A stretch of 64,000 nt of DNA from Cyanobium sp. Tous-M-B4 (GCF_024345395.1 NZ_JAGQBA010000001.1:1-64000), one strand, 5' to 3'; shown: positions 20,367 to 29,431, numbered from the stretch's first letter. Program-made: numbers and translations. Notes: generated from the sequence alone by a model not told the origin.

Positions 20367-21094
20367 TGGTGCGCCAGCACGTCAATCCACTCAGCCGCTT
20401 TTTCCAGCTACCCCGGCCCCTGCCGCCGCCGGCCGAGCTTTTCAGTCAGCCGGATCTTCCCCTCCATCTGGACATTGGCTGCGCCCGCGGCCGCTTCCTA
20501 CTGGCCCTGGCCCAGCACCAGCCCAACTGCAACTATCTAGGCGTTGAAATCCGCCGGCCATTGGTGGATGCCGCCGAGGCCGAGCGCCAAGCCCTGGCTC
20601 TCGGCAACCTCCACTACCTGTTCTGCAATGCCAACATCAGCCTGCAGGACTGGCTAGCGGCCCTGCCCGCTGGCCTGCTGCAGCGGGTGACTATCCAGTT
20701 TCCAGATCCCTGGTTTAAACAAAAGCATCAAAAGCGGCGGGTGCTGCAGCCCGCCCTGCTGCTGGCCCTGGCCGAGGCCCTTGGGCCGGGCCGTGAGCTG
20801 TTTATTCAGAGCGATGTGCTGGCGGTGATCACACCGATGGTGCAGCTGATCGAGGCCAGCGGGGGCTTCGATCGCCCGGCCGCTGATGGGCGCCCCTGGC
20901 GTGCCGACAACCCCCTGGCGGTGCCAACCGAGCGCGAAACCTACGTGCTGAGCCAGGGGTTGCCGGTCTACCGGGTGGTCTACCAACGCAACGACCGCAA
21001 CCTGCCACCACTGCCCGACCTGGAAGACCGGACCAACCTGGAAAAGCGGCCCAACCTGGAAGATCAGCTCGAAGCGGTTGATAATCGGGCCTGA
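20366..21094 (+). CDS. trmB: tRNA (guanine-N7-)-methyltransferase
   Basis: Uses S-adenosylmethionine to make m7G46 in tRNA variable loops. The SAM-binding motif [15 protein letters not shown] (about residue 32), the acidic [11 protein letters not shown], and the signature [18 protein letters not shown] are present, with [13 protein letters not shown] near the end of the domain. 242 residues; the last 25 or so form an extra charged tail with repeated DLE/NLE units (for example [14 protein letters not shown]) not needed by the family fold. The start overlaps the FIST stop. Confidence 0.93.
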   Translation: MVRQHVNPLSRFFQLPRPLPPPAELFSQPDLPLHLDIGCARGRFLLALAQHQPNCNYLGVEIRRPLVDAAEAERQALALGNLHYLFCNANISLQDWLAALPAGLLQRVTIQFPDPWFKQKHQKRRVLQPALLLALAEALGPGRELFIQSDVLAVITPMVQLIEASGGFDRPAADGRPWRADNPLAVPTERETYVLSQGLPVYRVVYQRNDRNLPPLPDLEDRTNLEKRPNLEDQLEAVDNRA

Positions 21095-21125
21095 AGCCAG
21101 GCTGCACCCCTTGAGCGCGCCCTCA

Positions 21126-22421
21126 ATGCCAATTTTGCTGCGCTGGCAGGGCTGCGTTCAGCGCGCTGACAGTGGTCCCCTGGGGCGTCAGCTAAGCCTG
21201 ATAGCCGGCCTGGTGCTCTGCGCCCTGATGGCTGGCCTGCCCCTGGTAACCCGCAGCGGCCTCAGCCTGCTGGTGCTGGCCAGTGGCCTCCTATGGCTAC
21301 TGCTGGCCCTGACCACTACCCCTGGACCGCTGGTGGAGATCGACCGCTGGATTCTGGGGATTCTGGCCATCGCCCTGCTGGCCACAGGTTTCTCACCGGT
21401 GCCCCTGGCCGCCGCCAAGGGGCTGGTCAAGCTTGTGAGCTACCTGGGCGTCTATGCCCTGATGCGCCAACTGCTGACCCTGGCTCCGGTCTGGTGGGAC
21501 CGGATCGTGGCGGCGCTGCTGGCTGGAAACCTGGTCACCTGCGTGATCGGCATCCGCCAGCTCTACGGAGATAGCGGCGAACTAGCCCGCTGGGCTGACC
21601 CCAACTCCGTGGCCGATGGCACGGTGCGCATCTACAGCACCCTCGAAAACCCCAACCTGCTGGCGGGGTACCTGCTGCCGGTGCTGCCCCTCGCCCTCGT
21701 GGCCCTGCTGCGCTGGCCGGGCCGAGCCCGCAAGCTCTTTGCCCTCACTGCCCTGGTGCTTGGCGTCGCCGCCCTGGTACTCACCTTCAGCCGCGGCGCC
21801 TGGATGGGCTTGGTGGCCGAGGCGGCCGTGATCTTGCTGCTGCTAGCCGTGCGCGCCACCCGGGCCTGGCCCCTGCTCTGGCGTCGTCTGTTTCCCCTGC
21901 TGCTGCTGCTAGGCGGCGCCGCCCTGCTCGTGGTGCTGGTTACCCAGGTGGAGCCGCTGCGGGTGCGGGTGATGAGCCTGGTGGCCGGCCGGCAAGACAG
22001 CTCCAACAACTTCCGCATCAACGTCTGGCTTGCTGCACTGGATATGGTCCAGGCCCGCCCTTGGCTTGGTATCGGCCCCGGCAACGACGCTTTTAACCAG
22101 ATCTATCCGCTGTTTCAGCAACCTAAGTTCAATGCGCTCAGCGCCTACTCCATCCCCCTGGAGCTGGCGGTAGAAGCCGGCATTCCCGGCTTGCTGGCCG
22201 GGATCGGACTGCTGCTGGCCAGCCTGCGCAGCGCCACCAGCCTCTGGCGCAGTGATAGCTGCTTCAGCCTGCCCGCGCTGGCGGCGATCGCCGTAATTGT
22301 TGGGCTCACGGTGCAGGGACTCACCGACACGATCTTTTTCCGGCCGGAGGTGCAACTGAGCGGCTGGTTTTGCATCGCCACCCTGGCGGCCGGAGCTAGC
22401 CGCGCCGAAGGTCGTGGCTGA
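21126..22421 (+). CDS. ictB: IctB-like O-antigen ligase family membrane protein
   Basis: 431-residue membrane protein with about ten helices and a central loop containing TVRIYSTLENPNLLAGYLLP, a Wzy/O-antigen-ligase core LTFSRGAWMGL, and FRINVWLAALDMVQARPWLG. This is the cyanobacterial protein named IctB, once proposed as a bicarbonate transporter; that role is disputed and a ligase activity is equally possible. The ATG at 21126 is chosen from the family N-terminus (MPILLRWQG). It lies 31 bases after trmB and overlaps the next gene by eight bases. Confidence 0.88.
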   Translation: MPILLRWQGCVQRADSGPLGRQLSLIAGLVLCALMAGLPLVTRSGLSLLVLASGLLWLLLALTTTPGPLVEIDRWILGILAIALLATGFSPVPLAAAKGLVKLVSYLGVYALMRQLLTLAPVWWDRIVAALLAGNLVTCVIGIRQLYGDSGELARWADPNSVADGTVRIYSTLENPNLLAGYLLPVLPLALVALLRWPGRARKLFALTALVLGVAALVLTFSRGAWMGLVAEAAVILLLLAVRATRAWPLLWRRLFPLLLLLGGAALLVVLVTQVEPLRVRVMSLVAGRQDSSNNFRINVWLAALDMVQARPWLGIGPGNDAFNQIYPLFQQPKFNALSAYSIPLELAVEAGIPGLLAGIGLLLASLRSATSLWRSDSCFSLPALAAIAVIVGLTVQGLTDTIFFRPEVQLSGWFCIATLAAGASRAEGRG

Positions 22422-23391
22422 GCCAAGCCTGATTGCCGGCTTCGACGCCGGCCAAACCCACACCAGCTGTCGCCTCAGCGATGCCTGCAGTGGTGAGCTG
22501 CTAGGTGAAGGCCAGGGGCCTGGAGTGTGCCATCTGGCCGCAGCCGACGGCCCCGCCCGCTTCCGCCAGGCCCTTCAAGTCAGCCTGGCGCAGGCGCGCC
22601 TACACCTGCCGCACACCGGCACGCCCCTGCTAGCCGCCGGCATTGGCGCCAGTGGCATCGAAGTGGGCAGCTCCGTCCAGGAGCTGGGCCGGCAACTGGC
22701 GGCCGAGGCCCTGCAACTACCCCTTGAGCGCCTAGTAGTCACGGGAGATGAGCGCACTGCCCTGCGCGGAGCCATGGGCAACCACCAAGGCGGCGCAGGC
22801 ATCCTGATCATCAGCGGCACGGGCACCATCGCCGTTGGACGCAATCCGGCAGGCCAGGAACACCGCTGCTCCGGCTGGGGCTGGCTGCTCGATGGGGCTG
22901 GCTCGGCCACGGACATCGGCCGCGATGGCCTAGCCCTCAGCTTGGCGATGGCGGATGGACGCCAGCCCGATTCGCCCCTGCGAGCCCGGATCTGGGCTGG
23001 ACTGAATGTGAGCGCAGACGACCCCCAGGCCGCTCAGGCCATCAAAGCTTTGGTAGTAGAGCCTGGCTTCGGGGCCGCGGGCTTTGCCCGCCTGGCACCG
23101 CTGGTGGCGGTCGCCGCCAGCGAGGGTGATGCCGGCGCCGCCGCCGTTGTGGAGCGCTCCGCCCAGGCCCTGGCATTAATGGCAACCACCATCTGCACAC
23201 GGCTGAAGCTAAGTGCCCCGCCGGTATGGCCCATGGGCGGAGCTCTGGAGCACCTTGCCTTGCTGCGCCGCCGGCTAGAGGCCTGCCTTGAGGAGTGCTG
23301 CCCAGGCGCCCAACTGCAGATACCCGCCGCAGATGCCTGCTGCGGAGCCCTAAGCCTGGCTCGAGAATGCTTGGAAGCTAGGCGGCGTTGA
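22414..23391 (+). CDS. BadF/BadG/BcrA/BcrD-type ATPase, N-acetylglucosamine-kinase-like
   Basis: 325 residues from a GTG at 22414. ASKHA-fold phosphate motifs: LIAGFDAGQTHTSCRL at the start, VVTGDERTALRGAMG, and GILIISGTGTIAVGRN, with the adenosine motif PVWPMGGALEHL near the C-terminus. This arrangement matches eukaryote-like GlcNAc kinases rather than the benzoyl-CoA reductase activators, which carry extra cysteines. It overlaps ictB by eight bases and converges on glmM with a 14-base overlap, consistent with an amino-sugar role; the substrate is inferred. Confidence 0.78.
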   Translation: MAEPSLIAGFDAGQTHTSCRLSDACSGELLGEGQGPGVCHLAAADGPARFRQALQVSLAQARLHLPHTGTPLLAAGIGASGIEVGSSVQELGRQLAAEALQLPLERLVVTGDERTALRGAMGNHQGGAGILIISGTGTIAVGRNPAGQEHRCSGWGWLLDGAGSATDIGRDGLALSLAMADGRQPDSPLRARIWAGLNVSADDPQAAQAIKALVVEPGFGAAGFARLAPLVAVAASEGDAGAAAVVERSAQALALMATTICTRLKLSAPPVWPMGGALEHLALLRRRLEACLEECCPGAQLQIPAADACCGALSLARECLEARRR

Positions 23392-24781
23392 GGTGCTGCT
23401 CCGCTGCGGCGGCCAGCTGGCTTGACCAGTGGTCCACCAGCTGCTGATCGGCGGCCTCCACCATCACCCGCAGCAGCGGTTCGGTGCCACTGGCGCGCAC
23501 CAGCACCCGGCCCTGTCCCTCCATCGCAATCTCCGCCTGCTCCACGGCGAGCCGCAGCGGCTCGCAGGCTTGCCACTGCTGGCGCCGTTGTCGGTCTGGC
23601 ACCGTCACATTCACCAGGGTCTGGGGGTAGGGCTTGAAACTGCTGTCCATCCAGTCGGCCAGTGATTGGCCACTGCGGTGCAACAGCGTGGCCACCTGCA
23701 AAGCGGTGAGCAGCCCATCGCCACTCATGCCATGGCGGGCCGACAAAATATGGCCCGACTGCTCGCCACCCAGGCCAGCGCCCATCTGCTCCATCGCCTG
23801 GTGGACGTATTGATCACCAACGGCGGTGCGCTCAAGCACCCCTCCCTTGGCCTGCCAGGCACGCTCAAAGCCGAGGTTGGACATCACCGTGGCAACGATG
23901 CGATTGGCCGGTAACTGACCCGCATCAAGCAGAGACGATCCCCAGAGATAAAGGATCTGGTCACCATCCACGACCCGGCCCCGGCCATCCACCGCCAGCA
24001 TCCGATCTGCATCGCCATCGAAACCAAAACCCATGCTGGCTCCGCTCTCCAGCACCGTGCGCCTGAGCGGCTCAAGGTGGGTGCTGCCGCAGTCCACGTT
24101 GATGCGCGTTCCATCCGGCTTGCCGTGCAACACGGTGAGTTCAGCGCCTAAGGCCCGAAACACCGCCTCTCCACAGGCAGAAGCCGAGCCCCAACAGAGG
24201 TCCAGCACAATCTTGCAACCTTCTAGGCGCCGACCCATGACGCTCGCCACCAAGGACCGCTGGTAGTCAGCCAGTAAATCGGGGCGGTCGTGCACAACTC
24301 CTGTGCCCAAGAAGCCGCCGGAAGCACCTATTGCCGGGCCAGCCCCAACCCCCTGCAGCCCAGCCTCGATCGCCTGCTGCTGGCCGCGGCTCAGCTTGGC
24401 GCCGGAGGCCCCAAACACCTTGATGCCGTTGTCTTCAGGGGGGTTGTGGCTAGCGGACACCATCAGACCTCCAGCCGCGCCAAGACGGCGAATGGCGCCA
24501 GGAATCGCTGGCGTAGGGCAAAGGCCCAGGGTCCATACCTCCCTACCTGCAGCCGTGAGCCCGGCGGTAAGCGCCGCCACCAGCATCGGGCCACTGCTGC
24601 GGGAATCCATGCCGATGAGCACCGGCGCTCCCTGGGGTAACACCTGGCCGCACCAGAAGCCAACCTGCAAAGCCAAAGCCGGGCTCACCTGGGTTCCCAC
24701 CCGACCGCGGATGCCATCGGTTCCGAAACCGGCCACACCCCGCAGGGGCAGGCCAACGGGATGGGGAGCCAGATCGGCCAT
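23378..24781 (-). CDS. glmM: Phosphoglucosamine mutase
   Basis: Converts glucosamine-6-phosphate to glucosamine-1-phosphate for UDP-GlcNAc and peptidoglycan. Alpha-D-phosphohexomutase motifs: FGTDGIRGRVG at the N-terminus, MVSASHNPPEDNGIK with the phosphoserine (about residue 110), the magnesium loop FGFDGDADRMLAVDGRG, GGEQSGHIL for sugar binding, and VRASGTEPLLRVM for phosphate. 467 residues from ATG at 24781. Converges with the GlcNAc-kinase-like gene. Confidence 0.95.
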   Translation of the reverse strand: MADLAPHPVGLPLRGVAGFGTDGIRGRVGTQVSPALALQVGFWCGQVLPQGAPVLIGMDSRSSGPMLVAALTAGLTAAGREVWTLGLCPTPAIPGAIRRLGAAGGLMVSASHNPPEDNGIKVFGASGAKLSRGQQQAIEAGLQGVGAGPAIGASGGFLGTGVVHDRPDLLADYQRSLVASVMGRRLEGCKIVLDLCWGSASACGEAVFRALGAELTVLHGKPDGTRINVDCGSTHLEPLRRTVLESGASMGFGFDGDADRMLAVDGRGRVVDGDQILYLWGSSLLDAGQLPANRIVATVMSNLGFERAWQAKGGVLERTAVGDQYVHQAMEQMGAGLGGEQSGHILSARHGMSGDGLLTALQVATLLHRSGQSLADWMDSSFKPYPQTLVNVTVPDRQRRQQWQACEPLRLAVEQAEIAMEGQGRVLVRASGTEPLLRVMVEAADQQLVDHWSSQLAAAAEQHLNAA

Positions 24782-24878
24782 GGGCAGCAGCAGATGCCTC
24801 AGTGGTGCTCAGGTTACGTGGGCTGCTGCAAAGCGCTCCACCATGGCTGGCCTGGGCCAGGTAGGGGCCGGATCCCTT

Positions 24879-25094
24879 TCAGCGCCAGCGGCGGGGCCAC
24901 CAGATCCAGAGCACCAGTTCGCCAATCGTCCAGAGCAGCAGCGCACCAACAACCCAGCCGGGCAGCCAGCTCAATGGCCAAAAGGGGCGCAGCAGCAGCA
25001 CCAGTCCCGATACCGCCAGCACCCGCAGGGCCCGCAACCGCTGCTCAGCCCCAGGCAAGGTGGAGAGATAGGGGGGTAGGGAGGGCAGGCGCAC
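24879..25094 (-). CDS. Small conserved membrane protein (71 aa)
   Basis: From a GTG at 25094: a short soluble start with LPGAEQRLRALRVLAV, then two hydrophobic segments (LAVSGLVLLLRPFWPLSWL and WVVGALLLWTIGELVLWIWW) and a basic end PRRWR. Not assigned to a named family. The gap to glmM (97 bases) shows nothing else. Its start is seven bases from the start of the divergent transglycosylase gene, so one of the two starts may be further in. Confidence 0.6.
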   Translation of the reverse strand: MRLPSLPPYLSTLPGAEQRLRALRVLAVSGLVLLLRPFWPLSWLPGWVVGALLLWTIGELVLWIWWPRRWR

Positions 25095-25101
25095 CAGCTA
25101 A

Positions 25102-27144
25102 GTGGGATTCACACCTCACCAGAATGCCGAAGCTGCGCCGCTATTGCCCTTGGCTCGCCTCCCCCTGCTGCTGGCCCTCACCTGCTTGGGCAGCGGCGCC
25201 GCCTTGGTGGGCGGCAGTGCCCTGCTGACCCTGATTCCCGCGACAGACCCCAGCACACCCACCCCAACCCTGGAGCGCCTGCGGCGGTTCTCGCCCGATC
25301 CGGAGCGGCGGCGGGAGGCCAGCTTGCTGCTGCTGCCGCGCCAGGCAAAAGGCGACCTAGTCGGCGAGCGCCGGTTGCTGCGCGGCCAGGGCTGGGGTGG
25401 CGATGAGCTAGCAGCCCTGGTGCTCAAACGCGATGCCCTGGCCGCCGAAGCCCTGGGTGATCAGGCAGCCGCCCAGCAACGCTGGCAGCAGCTTGTGCGG
25501 CGCTTCCCCGACACGCCCGCCTCAGCCGATGGGCTTTATGCCTTGGGCCGGCAGCAGCCCCAGCTGCGGCAGAAACTACGCAGCCGCTTCCCTGCCCATC
25601 CCGCGGCCCTAGCGGCCGCCGTGGAGGCGGGCCCGAGCGACGCAGATCGCCTCCAGGCAGCCCTGCACCTGGCCGGGCACGGTGTGCGCTGGCCCGGTGC
25701 GGGGCCACGCTTGCGCCAGGCCTGCCTGAGCACGGTCGCAGCAGCTACCCCTAGCCAGCGGGACCAATTAGCCAGGGGCCTGGCCCAGCTAGGCGACTCG
25801 GCCGCCGCCCTTAGCTGCCTCAAGGGCAGTCAGCCGAGCCCAGAAACCCAGCTAGCCCTCAGCCGGGCCCTGCTCGCTGGCGGCAGCGAGCAGCAGGCCC
25901 AGGCGGAAAGTCTGCTGCTGCAACTGGCCAAAGCCGCGCCGCGCTCCAGCCAGGCCAGCGAGGCCGCAGCCCTGCTGAGCGAACAGCCCGGGTCCAGGGC
26001 TCTCCAGGCCTTGAAGGGGCTGCCCTCTGCCCTGCAAGACACGGCCCCGGTGCGGGCGCGGCGGGCGATGGAGAGTGGCGACATCGGCGCGACGCTGGCG
26101 GTGCTGCAGCGCTGGCCCAACAATCCAGCCAGCTGGGAACTGCAGTGGCAGCAAGCCCGTCAGGCCCTGCTCAAGCGCCAATGGGCAACGGCCACAACGC
26201 TGCTGAGTGCGCCGATCGGTCGCGAATTGCCGGTGGGGCTGGTGGGACGCCAGCGCTTCTGGCTGGGTTTCAGCCAGAAGCAGCAAGGCGCCACCGCCAA
26301 AGCAGAACGCACCTGGAGTGATCTGAACAAACAGCATCCCGGCGGCTACTACGGCTGGCGGGCGGCGGTGCGCCTAGGCCGCGGCGATCTCAGCCTCGAT
26401 CCCCGCAGCAGCCCAGCCCTTGTGCAACCCCAATGGCACCCCCTAGGCAGCGGCGACTGGCAGATCGACCGGCTCTGGCGCCTGGGCCAACCCCTGGAAG
26501 CCTGGGAGCACTGGCGCACGGGGCGGAGTTCTCCCCCCACTAGTCCCCAGGAGCTGATTACGGAAGGCCGGCTACGCCGGGCCGTGGGAGACCACTGGAT
26601 GGGACTCGGCCAACTCGAGCAAGCCAGCCTGCGCCTACCGCTGAATGGAAACTGCGCCCTGGCCCAACAGCTTGAGCGCGACCTGCAAACCGCCAGCTTC
26701 GTGGCGGAGCTCGAGCAGGCTGGCGCAACCGCCGCGGTGCCGGCAACCCTGCTGGCAGCCGTAGCCAAACAGGAATCGCGCTTCAGCCCGGGGGTGAGCT
26801 CCGGCGCCGGTGCCGTCGGCTTGCTGCAACTGATGCCAGCCACCGCCGCCGAACTGGCCGGCACACCCCTGACAGGCGATGCCCTCACCGACCCAGCCCG
26901 CAATGCCCAACTAGGCGCGCTCTACCTAAAGCAACTGCTGGGCCAGTGGCAGGGCAACCCCGTGCTGATGGCTGCCAGCTACAACGCCGGCCCCGGTGCC
27001 ACCGCTGGCTGGGTGACGCCCCAATTGCAACAGGCACCGGAGCTATGGATAGAGGCCATCCCCTATCCGGAAACCAGGCTCTACGTCAAAAAAGTGCTCG
27101 GCAACCTTTGGAGCTTTCAGCAGAGGCCGATGGCTAGCTGCTAG
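25102..27144 (+). CDS. Soluble-type lytic murein transglycosylase
   Basis: 680 residues. A single N-terminal hydrophobic segment (LPLARLPLLLALTCLGSGAA) serves as signal or anchor. Residues 60-500 form an alpha-helical superhelix of TPR-like repeats rich in Ala, Gln and Leu. The C-terminal SLT domain has AVAKQESRFSPGVSSGAGAV with the catalytic Glu, GLLQLMPATAAELAG, and MAASYNAGPGATAGW. It cleaves peptidoglycan strands in the periplasm. Start GTG at 25102 is the furthest upstream; a TTG near 25145 is also possible. The stop overlaps the convergent membrane-protein gene by four bases. Confidence 0.9.
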   Translation: MGFTPHQNAEAAPLLPLARLPLLLALTCLGSGAALVGGSALLTLIPATDPSTPTPTLERLRRFSPDPERRREASLLLLPRQAKGDLVGERRLLRGQGWGGDELAALVLKRDALAAEALGDQAAAQQRWQQLVRRFPDTPASADGLYALGRQQPQLRQKLRSRFPAHPAALAAAVEAGPSDADRLQAALHLAGHGVRWPGAGPRLRQACLSTVAAATPSQRDQLARGLAQLGDSAAALSCLKGSQPSPETQLALSRALLAGGSEQQAQAESLLLQLAKAAPRSSQASEAAALLSEQPGSRALQALKGLPSALQDTAPVRARRAMESGDIGATLAVLQRWPNNPASWELQWQQARQALLKRQWATATTLLSAPIGRELPVGLVGRQRFWLGFSQKQQGATAKAERTWSDLNKQHPGGYYGWRAAVRLGRGDLSLDPRSSPALVQPQWHPLGSGDWQIDRLWRLGQPLEAWEHWRTGRSSPPTSPQELITEGRLRRAVGDHWMGLGQLEQASLRLPLNGNCALAQQLERDLQTASFVAELEQAGATAAVPATLLAAVAKQESRFSPGVSSGAGAVGLLQLMPATAAELAGTPLTGDALTDPARNAQLGALYLKQLLGQWQGNPVLMAASYNAGPGATAGWVTPQLQQAPELWIEAIPYPETRLYVKKVLGNLWSFQQRPMASC

Positions 27145-27614
27145 CCACCGCTGGCCAGCCAACGGCCCACCCATGCCCCTGACAACACCAGCACCCCCAG
27201 CACCCCTGCCAGGAGCACCGGCGGGGGTGCCACCCGAATCCGGGCTAGATCGAGGCGTGCCAACAACACAGTGGTGCCAAGGATCAGCACATTGGTAAGC
27301 ACTTTCAGGTGGAGCAGATAGAGGCCACCAACCGTGACGATCAACAGGCTGATCACCAGGCTCATCACCCGACTGGCGGCCATCAAATTGGAAATCCGCT
27401 GCAGCAGCAGGTCGGGCATGGTGCACACCACCACCACCAGCAAGGCGTGGAGACAGTCAAGTGACCAGAACAAGCTGGATAACTGCCCCATCCCCGACGC
27501 TGCCGCACCCTCGAGGGGCTGGCTCCACTGCAACCCCTCGTAAACGGATATCACCACCAGCACCAGCAGCATCGGCGCCCGCAAGGGCAGCAACAGCAGA
27601 CGCAACATCGCCAT
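27141..27614 (-). CDS. Hypothetical four-helix membrane protein
   Basis: 157 residues from ATG at 27614, which overlaps the stop of the NIL-ferredoxin gene by one base (TGATG). Hydrophobic segments: LLLLPLRAPMLLVLVVIS, CLHALLVVVVCTMPDLLL, VMSLVISLLIVTVGGLYLLH, and VLLAGVLGVLVLSGAWVG. No conserved catalytic motif recognised. Coupling to an iron-sulfur protein suggests, without proof, that the two products act together at the membrane. Confidence 0.68.
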   Translation of the reverse strand: MAMLRLLLLPLRAPMLLVLVVISVYEGLQWSQPLEGAAASGMGQLSSLFWSLDCLHALLVVVVCTMPDLLLQRISNLMAASRVMSLVISLLIVTVGGLYLLHLKVLTNVLILGTTVLLARLDLARIRVAPPPVLLAGVLGVLVLSGAWVGRWLASGG

Positions 27615-28027
27615 CACGGGGGAGCCAGCACCAGGGAAATCGCATCCAGAGGGCAACTCGGAATGCACTGTTCGCACACCAAGCAGCGTTGCGCATCGAA
27701 TTGCAGCTGCCAAGCCGGCTGGCTCAAGCTGAGGGCACCGCTGGGGCAAACGCTCGAGCAGAGGCCGCAGTCGACACAGAGACTGCGGTCGACATCTATC
27801 TGACCAGGCGCCCGGTTGAGGCCGAGTCCCTGACTTTCTAACCAGGCCTCCGCCGCCGTCAGTTCGTCGATGTCACCGGAGAGCTCCACCACCATGGTGC
27901 CGCTCTGGTTGGGGGAAATCTGGGCGCGCAGGATCTTGGCGGCGATATCGAAATCCACCGCAAGCCGGTAGGTGATCGGCTGATGCACCGCTTCGCGGGG
28001 AAAGTGCAGGGTGAGGCGCCGTTTCAC
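27614..28027 (-). CDS. NIL domain / 4Fe-4S ferredoxin protein
   Basis: 137 residues from a GTG at 28027, which gives the family-like start VKRRLTLHFPREAV. The N-terminal half is an NIL (ACT-like) domain with TYRLAVDFDIAAKILRAQIS and GTMVVELSGD. The C-terminal half has two 4Fe-4S motifs, CVDCGLCSSVCPSGAL and CLVCEQCIPSCPLDAI. Such fusions are common in cyanobacteria and methanogens and may link methionine or sulfur metabolism to electron transfer; the role is unproven. It is divergent from the thioredoxin-like gene (70-base gap). Confidence 0.88.
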   Translation of the reverse strand: MKRRLTLHFPREAVHQPITYRLAVDFDIAAKILRAQISPNQSGTMVVELSGDIDELTAAEAWLESQGLGLNRAPGQIDVDRSLCVDCGLCSSVCPSGALSLSQPAWQLQFDAQRCLVCEQCIPSCPLDAISLVLAPP

Positions 28028-28097
28028 GAGGATCCGGTTCGCGGGAACAGCACGCTTACCTCCGCAAAACGCTAGCAAGCACTGGCAAAGTGCAGGC

Positions 28098-28670
28098 ATG
28101 ACCAACTCCACCCCGAATTCCGGCCTGGGGCCAAGCGAACGGCTGCTGCTAGTTGTGCTGGCGGCCCTACTGGCAGCGGGCCTGCTGTGGTTCCGCGGCG
28201 GACTGAATCCGGAGGCTCCCCTGGAGCGCTTGGCGCGCCAATCCCTGGATCTACCCGTGGCCTTGCGCAATGGCAAGCCAACGCTGGTGGAGTTCTACGC
28301 CGACTGGTGCGACGCCTGCCGCACCATGGCTCCGGCGATGGAAACGATCGAAGCCCAACACCGCGGCCAGCTCGATGTGGTGCTGCTCAACGTTGACAAT
28401 CCGCGCTGGCAGCCGGAGCTGGAGCGCTACGACGTCAACGGCATTCCCCAACTAGAGCTGTTCAACGCTGCCGGTGAAGCGGTGGGCCGCTCGATTGGCG
28501 CTCGCAGCCTCAACGAATTGCGCGCCCTCAGCAGCGCCCTGATCGCCGGCGAACCCCTGCCGCCCCTCGCCGGAGTGGGGGCCGTCAGCAACCTGAGCCA
28601 ACCCGCTGGCGAAGTTGCGGCAGCGGAGCCCAGTACTGCCACGATGGCCGGACCCCGCAGCCACGGTTGA
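28098..28670 (+). CDS. Membrane-anchored thioredoxin-like protein (TxlA/HCF164 type)
   Basis: 190 residues from ATG at 28098. One N-terminal membrane helix (LLLVVLAALLAAGLLWF, about residues 16-32) precedes a thioredoxin fold with VEFYADWCDACRTMAP (the redox CxxC, here Cys-Asp-Ala-Cys), DVVLLNVDNPRW, and the cis-Pro region NGIPQLELFN. This matches cyanobacterial TxlA and plant HCF164, which help cytochrome b6f or thylakoid assembly. A Pro/Ala-rich tail follows the fold. The stop lies nine bases before thyX. Confidence 0.87.
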   Translation: MTNSTPNSGLGPSERLLLVVLAALLAAGLLWFRGGLNPEAPLERLARQSLDLPVALRNGKPTLVEFYADWCDACRTMAPAMETIEAQHRGQLDVVLLNVDNPRWQPELERYDVNGIPQLELFNAAGEAVGRSIGARSLNELRALSSALIAGEPLPPLAGVGAVSNLSQPAGEVAAAEPSTATMAGPRSHG

Positions 28671-28678
28671 CGCCCGCC

Positions 28679-29404
28679 ATGGATTCCCGTTTCCGCGTTG
28701 ACCTGATCGCCGCCACGCCTAACCCCCAGCAGTGCGTTTATGCGGGAATGCATCAGGACTACAGCGAGGGCTTTGTGGCAGCAGATCCCAGCAGCTGGCC
28801 CGAGGAGAGCAAGGCAGGGGAAATCTGCATCAAACGACTTCTCGCCGGCGAGCGCGGTCACTACGGCCCCTTAGAACATGCCCAAATCGTGCTCAACGTT
28901 GGCTGGTTTCCCCACTCGGTGATGCAGCAGGCGCGTACCCACCGAGTGGGGGTGAGCTTTGACGTGCAATCGATGCGCTACACCGGCGATCGCATCTGCA
29001 AGGCCGCCAATGGTGAACTGGAACTGGAGGAGGTGTTCTATCTAAGGCCCTCGGGTAGCTATAGCGACCGGCAAGGCAAAAAATACGCCTACACCGAAGA
29101 GCAGCGCTGCGTAGATCTAGAGCTCTGCAGTGCTGCGGCGTCTCGTTACCGCGACCTTTTGGCGGCTGGCTTCGCCGAGGAGCACGCCCGCGGCATCCTG
29201 CCCTTCGACTACCGCCAGCACTTCGTGGTGAGCTTCACCTTGCGAGCATTTCTGCACTTCCTTGACCTGCGGGCCAAGCTCGACGCCCAGCTCGAAATTC
29301 GCGAACTTTGTGAATTGATGTGGCCCCACCTGCAGGCTTGGACACCCCAATTTGCTGACTGGTATGAAAAGAGCCGCTTGCATAAAGCCAGGCTCGCCCC
29401 ATAG
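28679..29404 (+). CDS. thyX: Flavin-dependent thymidylate synthase
   Basis: Makes dTMP from dUMP using FAD, NADPH and methylenetetrahydrofolate. The ThyX fold is seen in LEHAQIVLNVGWFPHSVMQQ, ARTHRVGVSFDVQSMRYTG and LPFDYRQHFVVSFTLRAFLH. The usual RHR-X7-S signature is replaced by R-T-H-R-X8-S, a divergent form. 241 residues from ATG at 28679; a TTG at 28667 is an alternative. No thyA is in the window. It converges on dcd, which supplies dUTP for the same pathway, with a 27-base gap. Confidence 0.9.
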   Translation: MDSRFRVDLIAATPNPQQCVYAGMHQDYSEGFVAADPSSWPEESKAGEICIKRLLAGERGHYGPLEHAQIVLNVGWFPHSVMQQARTHRVGVSFDVQSMRYTGDRICKAANGELELEEVFYLRPSGSYSDRQGKKYAYTEEQRCVDLELCSAAASRYRDLLAAGFAEEHARGILPFDYRQHFVVSFTLRAFLHFLDLRAKLDAQLEIRELCELMWPHLQAWTPQFADWYEKSRLHKARLAP

Positions 29405-29431
29405 GGCAGAAGCACATAATTAACTGGCGGC

